Origin: an uncultured Planctomycetota bacterium
GTDB taxonomy: Bacteria; Planctomycetota; UBA11346
DNA: 46,828 bases
Direction: 5' to 3'
NCBI GenBank assembly: GCA_903902515.1
Contig: CAIUVD010000267.1
Location: 1-46,828, forward strand
This document shows, piece by piece, positions 43,364 to 46,828 of this stretch. Within the stretch, counting starts at the first letter, position 1; each line of letters opens with the position of its first letter. The notes under the pieces are model-generated. The model had not been told where the DNA came from. It saw nothing but the letters and a program-made list of their open reading frames with translations, and did no database searches. Position numbers and translations under genes: made by a program.

Positions 43364-45742
43364 TCAGGGAAGAAGGAACACGGGCAGACCAAATACCGAA
43401 GGTGGGGTACCTTGCCAAAGGACTTTGCCTTTGTCGAAGGTCCCCAACACCGTCCATCCGTTCCGGGTCGTACCCGGCAAGAAGGCAACCAGACGACCCC
43501 GCGCTAACTCCCCGGGACGCAGGGCCAGGTTATGCCCTTGGTCGAGTACGCCGATCCAGCGCGGTGGAGTCAGGGGAGCCGTTAGAGTTGCCTGCCGGTT
43601 CACCAACACCTTGGCGGAATCACCCAGCACGGTACGACCGGTCCGCAGACGTTGGGCCTGCTGGGCGGCATCCTTGGCTGCCTGGCTTTGGGGCTCAAGC
43701 CAATAGGCCTCCCGGGGCACCATTTTCAGGGAACTGACGTAGGACGTATAGGCCGGCGGCAGAGCGGCGACGTGGGCCGACGGTAGCACCTCCAACAAGT
43801 GTCGGGCCAACAACACCGCCGCCTGGGGTTCAATGGCAGCCATTCCCAAGACGTCCTGGGCCAAGTCGAGGGGAGCGGTCAGCAATGGCACCGTCCCATT
43901 GGCGAGGCGCTCGCGGATATCCCGGGCCAGGGCCGCCTGGGCCGGTTCAGCGACCTTGCCGATGACGACAGACTCTTCCAGACGGAGGACCGTCATGACT
44001 CCGCTCCCCTGCAGCAGATGCTCAAGCGAGAATAGGATGGGCAGTTCCAAAACCTGGGTCTTCCCGAATCGGGCCGGGGCCTTGAGGGCAACTCCGGCTG
44101 GAAGAGCTACGGAGCGATCCCCGACCGACAGGGTGCGATAGCCCTCCCACAGCGGGCCAGAACAGGCCCCGTGCAACCGGGTTTGGGCCTCGTCAAGGGG
44201 AACGAACGGGGAACGCCACGACAACCAAGCTTCCACAGATTCCTTGGTCCAGGCCTCAGGGTGAGCGGATCTATGAGCCCGCAGCGCCTGGGCCGCGGCC
44301 TCAAGACCGGCGTCAGGACCCGTCACGGCGAGACCCTCCAGACGTCGCCCCAAATCTGCGGCCGCCAACAAGGCCGACCGACGCTCCAGAATCCCCGTGC
44401 AACTTGCCGCCAAGGAATCCGATGGGTGGGCGGTCAAAAATGCTTGAACAGCGTCGATGTGTTCGGTGAGGGTGCCCCGAGGATGCTCCAGAGCTTCCAC
44501 CTCTTGCCGCATGGCCGCCCCCTCAGCCAGCACCTGATGCCGCGCCGCAACCGCCTCCTGCAAGCGCGTCAGTCCGGCCTCTACCACGGCTTTGGCAACG
44601 GGCATGGTCACCTTGGTCGTCAAGGCGGCGATGCGCTGACGATATTCCTGTTCGATATGAGCCACCGCAGGGCCATCGGCTCGCCCCAAGCGGACCAATC
44701 CATCCTTGAGCAAACCATCCATCTGCCCCTGCATCCGTCGGACTTCCTCGCCCGTGCGTTGCTCCAACACACGTTGAACCCGAGCCTGGGCCTCCGCAAC
44801 TTGCGCCCGATCCTGAGATGACGGATTACAACGTTCTAAACGGGCAGCATCTTCTACAGTAAGATCTTGTTCTGATTTCACCGCCACCTGACGTACCAGG
44901 GCAATGACGTCCTCATGGTGACGCTCCTCGGCTTCACGCTGGGCTTTGAGACGACCCACTGCGCTCGTGGCCTCGCTAGGCAAGGATCCATCCCCCCGCT
45001 CCAATTGCGCCGCCAATTCGGGGTCCCGGCGACGTAGATCGGCAAGCTCGTACTCAACGGCATCCGCGCCGCCTTGGTACCACGCCCGACTCAATCGCTT
45101 GCAGTCCACCTCGATGTCTTGGCGCCGCTCCTCGGATCGGCGCTGAATCCATGCAAGTCCCCCACCCACGATGCCCAAAACCACAGCCACCAGGACCACG
45201 GACCTCCAAACCACCCGTTGCCGACGGGCAGAGGCATCCTGCAATTCCAGCCGCAAACCATCGATTCGAGGGTGGCGCAATACTTCGGGGCGAAACCCCA
45301 TACGAGCGGCTTCAGCTTCCAGGGTCCACAACGCCAGCTTGCGCTCCTGCACAGGACGATCAGGCGTCAGAGCCTCCAGGGCATCGCTCTGACCTGCAAG
45401 AAACAAGGAGACCAGAGCCCCGGTTCTCGCCTTCTCAACCGCTCCCAGGACATCCGGCGGCGGCAGAACCAGCCACGAGGAATCCTGATAAATCAACCCG
45501 ATCAACTCCACCAGGGCAGAATCACCCCGCACCTGCGCCTGATGGAGCACAAGCGGCACCTGGGAATGCCACAGCCGCTCCAGGGTCTGTACCACGGTCC
45601 GATGGCTCTCCGACAATGGATCCAGCGACATCATCCGCCGGGCCAAGCCGATCCGTTCCGGCAGGAAACCATCCTGTTCATTCAGGTCATCGAGGGCCTT
45701 GGCCAGATCACGGAAACTGAGTGGTGAAATCGATGACGACAT
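43364..45742 (-). CDS. Large coiled-coil membrane protein, unrecognised
   Basis: The protein has 792 residues from ATG 45742, preceded by a Shine-Dalgarno (AAGGAA). Residues 1 to about 172 are cytoplasmic and helical (FRDLAKALDDLNEQDGFLPE, then LERLWHSQVPLVLHQAQVRG). One membrane helix follows at about 175-198 (VVLVAVVLGIVGGGLAWI). A long charged helical region to about residue 440 contains EERRQDIEVDCKRLSRAWYQ and QARVQRVLEQRTGEEVRRMQ. A C-terminal part of about 300 residues ends GWTVLGTFDKGKVLWQGTPP. I do not recognise any domain. It probably forms an operon with the GYF/zinc-ribbon gene 12 nt downstream. The divergent HTH gene and the palindrome at 45770 suggest local control. Confidence 0.7.
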   Translation of the reverse strand: MSSSISPLSFRDLAKALDDLNEQDGFLPERIGLARRMMSLDPLSESHRTVVQTLERLWHSQVPLVLHQAQVRGDSALVELIGLIYQDSSWLVLPPPDVLGAVEKARTGALVSLFLAGQSDALEALTPDRPVQERKLALWTLEAEAARMGFRPEVLRHPRIDGLRLELQDASARRQRVVWRSVVLVAVVLGIVGGGLAWIQRRSEERRQDIEVDCKRLSRAWYQGGADAVEYELADLRRRDPELAAQLERGDGSLPSEATSAVGRLKAQREAEERHHEDVIALVRQVAVKSEQDLTVEDAARLERCNPSSQDRAQVAEAQARVQRVLEQRTGEEVRRMQGQMDGLLKDGLVRLGRADGPAVAHIEQEYRQRIAALTTKVTMPVAKAVVEAGLTRLQEAVAARHQVLAEGAAMRQEVEALEHPRGTLTEHIDAVQAFLTAHPSDSLAASCTGILERRSALLAAADLGRRLEGLAVTGPDAGLEAAAQALRAHRSAHPEAWTKESVEAWLSWRSPFVPLDEAQTRLHGACSGPLWEGYRTLSVGDRSVALPAGVALKAPARFGKTQVLELPILFSLEHLLQGSGVMTVLRLEESVVIGKVAEPAQAALARDIRERLANGTVPLLTAPLDLAQDVLGMAAIEPQAAVLLARHLLEVLPSAHVAALPPAYTSYVSSLKMVPREAYWLEPQSQAAKDAAQQAQRLRTGRTVLGDSAKVLVNRQATLTAPLTPPRWIGVLDQGHNLALRPGELARGRLVAFLPGTTRNGWTVLGTFDKGKVLWQGTPPSVFGLPVFLLP

Positions 45743-45769
45743 GGCACTTCCTTGACGGGGGGACGATCT

Positions 45770-45788
45770 TGTTGTCACCATGACAACA
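45770..45788. promoter_or_regulatory. Perfect operator-like palindrome between divergent genes
   Basis: TGTTGTCA and TGACAACA are exact inverted repeats separated by CCA. The site is 28 nt before the 792-residue gene and 35 nt before the HTH gene, and it overlaps plausible -35 sequences on the minus strand (TTGCCT, TTGTCA). It is a candidate operator for the small HTH protein. Confidence 0.6.
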
Positions 45789-45822
45789 GGCAATCACCCG
45801 GGGTCGCCTAGGGTCTGTGCTT

Positions 45823-46080
45823 ATGGCGGACCTGCCCCCCTTCGCCCGGGCCGCCCGCGAGCGCATGGCCCAGCAGAGCCTGGGGCTCCGGGCTTTTTCG
45901 CGCCAGATCGGTCAGGACCCGGGCAATGTGCAACGTGTCCTCCAGGGTCAGCGACTGCCGCCTCTCATGAATTTGCAACCCTGGGTGAATACCCTGGCCA
46001 AAGATGAAGTGGACCGGCGCCATCTCATCCGATTGGCCCTGGAAGCCCATGGGCTGGGATGGATCCCCTTGGAGCCCTAA
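45823..46080 (+). CDS. Small Xre-like helix-turn-helix protein
   Basis: The protein has 85 residues from ATG 45823; GTG 45817 would add two. The helix-turn-helix is in LGLRAFSRQIGQDPGNVQRVLQG, in the style of Cro/CI and Xre repressors. The C-terminal part is helical (VNTLAKDEVDRRHLIRLALE). Its gene diverges from the two membrane-protein genes, and a perfect palindrome lies between them, so it is probably their local repressor and its own. It is the last complete gene before the second recJ copy. Confidence 0.75.
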   Translation: MADLPPFARAARERMAQQSLGLRAFSRQIGQDPGNVQRVLQGQRLPPLMNLQPWVNTLAKDEVDRRHLIRLALEAHGLGWIPLEP

Positions 46081-46115
46081 AGCCGGACAACCGCCGTCAG
46101 GGCTTGGCTCTGCCG

Positions 46116-46828
46116 ATGACCGCCCGGAACGCCAACCGCTTCCCCTTGTCCTCGGCACTGAAACCCAGCCGTTCAGCCCGGGGCATCACCGAGGAAAACG
46201 AAGAACGCAAACGTCTGACCCAGATCCTGACCAACGATCTGATCGCCGAGGCCGAGCACGACCCCCAGTGGCGGGCCCGGGCGACCCTGGTGTTCGCCGG
46301 TGAAGGCTGGCACCAGGGCGTGGTCGGCATCGTCGCCAGTCGCCTGGTCGAGCAGTTCGGCAAGCCCGCCTGCGTGATCGCCCTCGACACCGTGGGCGGC
46401 GGCAAGGGCAGCCTGCGTTCGATCCCCCAGGTCCACCTGGGCGAGGCCATCGACGCCTGCCGCGATCACCTTCTGAAGGGTGGCGGTCACGCCATGGCCG
46501 CTGGCCTATCGATCACCAAGGACCAGGTCCCCGCCTTCCGCAACGCCTTCGAGGACTACGTCAGCGGTCGCATTCCCGCCGGGAGTCTCGTCCAGCGCAC
46601 GGGCTACGACGCCGAGGCCTGCATCGCCGAACTGGACGCCGATTTCTTCGGCAGCCTCGACAGCCTGGCACCCTTCGGCATCGGCAACCCCGACCCGGTC
46701 CTCCATGTCGCCAAGGCGAGTTTTGTCGCTCGGCCCCGCCTCTTTGGCAAAGACGGTGACCACCTGAAGGGCGCCATCACCGACGCCGGCGGCGGCATGC
46801 GGGAACTCCTGGCCTGGCGAGCCGCCAA
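46116..46828 (+). CDS. Partial recJ copy lacking the DHH domain, runs off the window
   Basis: An open frame from ATG 46116 starts with 22 residues unlike RecJ (MTARNANRFPLSS...) and then continues in frame from residue 23 as a copy of RecJ from codon 326 (GITEENEERKR) to at least codon 541. The protein sequence is identical to recJ copy 1 over the shared part. It contains the DHHA1 domain (KGGGHAMAAGLSI) but none of the DHH catalytic motifs, so it could not be a nuclease. It is probably a displaced 3' fragment or a chimeric join. It continues beyond the window. Whether the frame is translated is unknown. Confidence 0.6.
   Translation, partial: MTARNANRFPLSSALKPSRSARGITEENEERKRLTQILTNDLIAEAEHDPQWRARATLVFAGEGWHQGVVGIVASRLVEQFGKPACVIALDTVGGGKGSLRSIPQVHLGEAIDACRDHLLKGGGHAMAAGLSITKDQVPAFRNAFEDYVSGRIPAGSLVQRTGYDAEACIAELDADFFGSLDSLAPFGIGNPDPVLHVAKASFVARPRLFGKDGDHLKGAITDAGGGMRELLAWRAA
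46182..46828 (+). repeat. recJ 3' segment, copy 2 of a direct repeat
   Basis: This is the second copy of 41849-42495, 24 synonymous differences in 647 nt by hand count, cut by the window end. The core GGGCATCAC is at 46181-46189. The 100 nt before it (46081-46180) are unlike recJ and hold nothing else I recognise. Confidence 0.95.

Noticed and set aside
42617-46180. Integrase, transposase or tRNA that would explain the recJ duplication
   Set aside because: None is present in this stretch on either strand, so the mobile-element explanation remains a hypothesis.

Overview
The window is GC-rich, gene-dense bacterial DNA (46.8 kb) with no tRNA, rRNA, CRISPR array or transposase that I could recognise. 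Two type II secretion-style pseudopilins with a C-terminal H-X9-DG motif, a polysaccharide-lyase locus and a Gram-negative gene set (possible outer-membrane protein, LpxO-like hydroxylase, Pseudomonas-type DapD) suggest a member of the PVC superphylum, such as Planctomycetota, Lentisphaerota or Verrucomicrobiota. That placement is inference, not proof.

Layout. 1-8.4 kb: rmuC, a MNT/HEPN pair translationally coupled to a fused cobA-hemD, a DUF349 protein, and a convergent ccsA(hemX)-hemA pair, so this end is centred on tetrapyrrole synthesis. 8.4-14.4 kb: two paralogous chemoreceptors flank a branched-chain-amino-acid-type binding protein that has no permease genes. 14.4-19.4 kb: an AraC regulator divergent from a PhyH dioxygenase and a TIM-barrel epimerase, a 94-nt palindromic element, a cupredoxin-LysR operon, and an SDR. 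20-25.4 kb: a sugar or uronate locus with a LacI regulator, a structured leader, an epimerase, a heparinase II/III-type lyase and a GPH transporter. 25.4-31.3 kb: pseudopilins, gpsA with a possible outer-membrane protein, a PilR-like sigma-54 activator and a NarL regulator. 31.3-42.6 kb: C45 acyltransferase, dapD, PAP2, a CLC-F fluoride exporter, alaA, an Asp/Asn hydroxylase, zwf, a cold-shock protein and recJ.

42.6-46.8 kb looks accessory. A low-GC gene for a GYF/zinc-ribbon membrane protein, an unrecognised 792-residue coiled-coil membrane protein and a divergent small HTH regulator with a perfect palindrome in the shared promoter lie between full-length recJ and a second copy of the recJ 3' half. 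The second copy runs off the window end. The two recJ segments differ at 24 of 647 positions by hand count, and every difference is synonymous. This resembles elements that integrate into a housekeeping gene and bring their own 3' end (the e14/icd type), although an assembly join of strain alleles must be excluded.

A second theme is promoter architecture. Several genes have a sigma-70-like -35/-10 pair placed so that the start codon itself is at or within a nucleotide or two of +1, which predicts leaderless mRNAs. Other genes (the DUF349 protein, the cold-shock protein, the C45 enzyme and the 792-residue protein) carry ordinary Shine-Dalgarno sequences.
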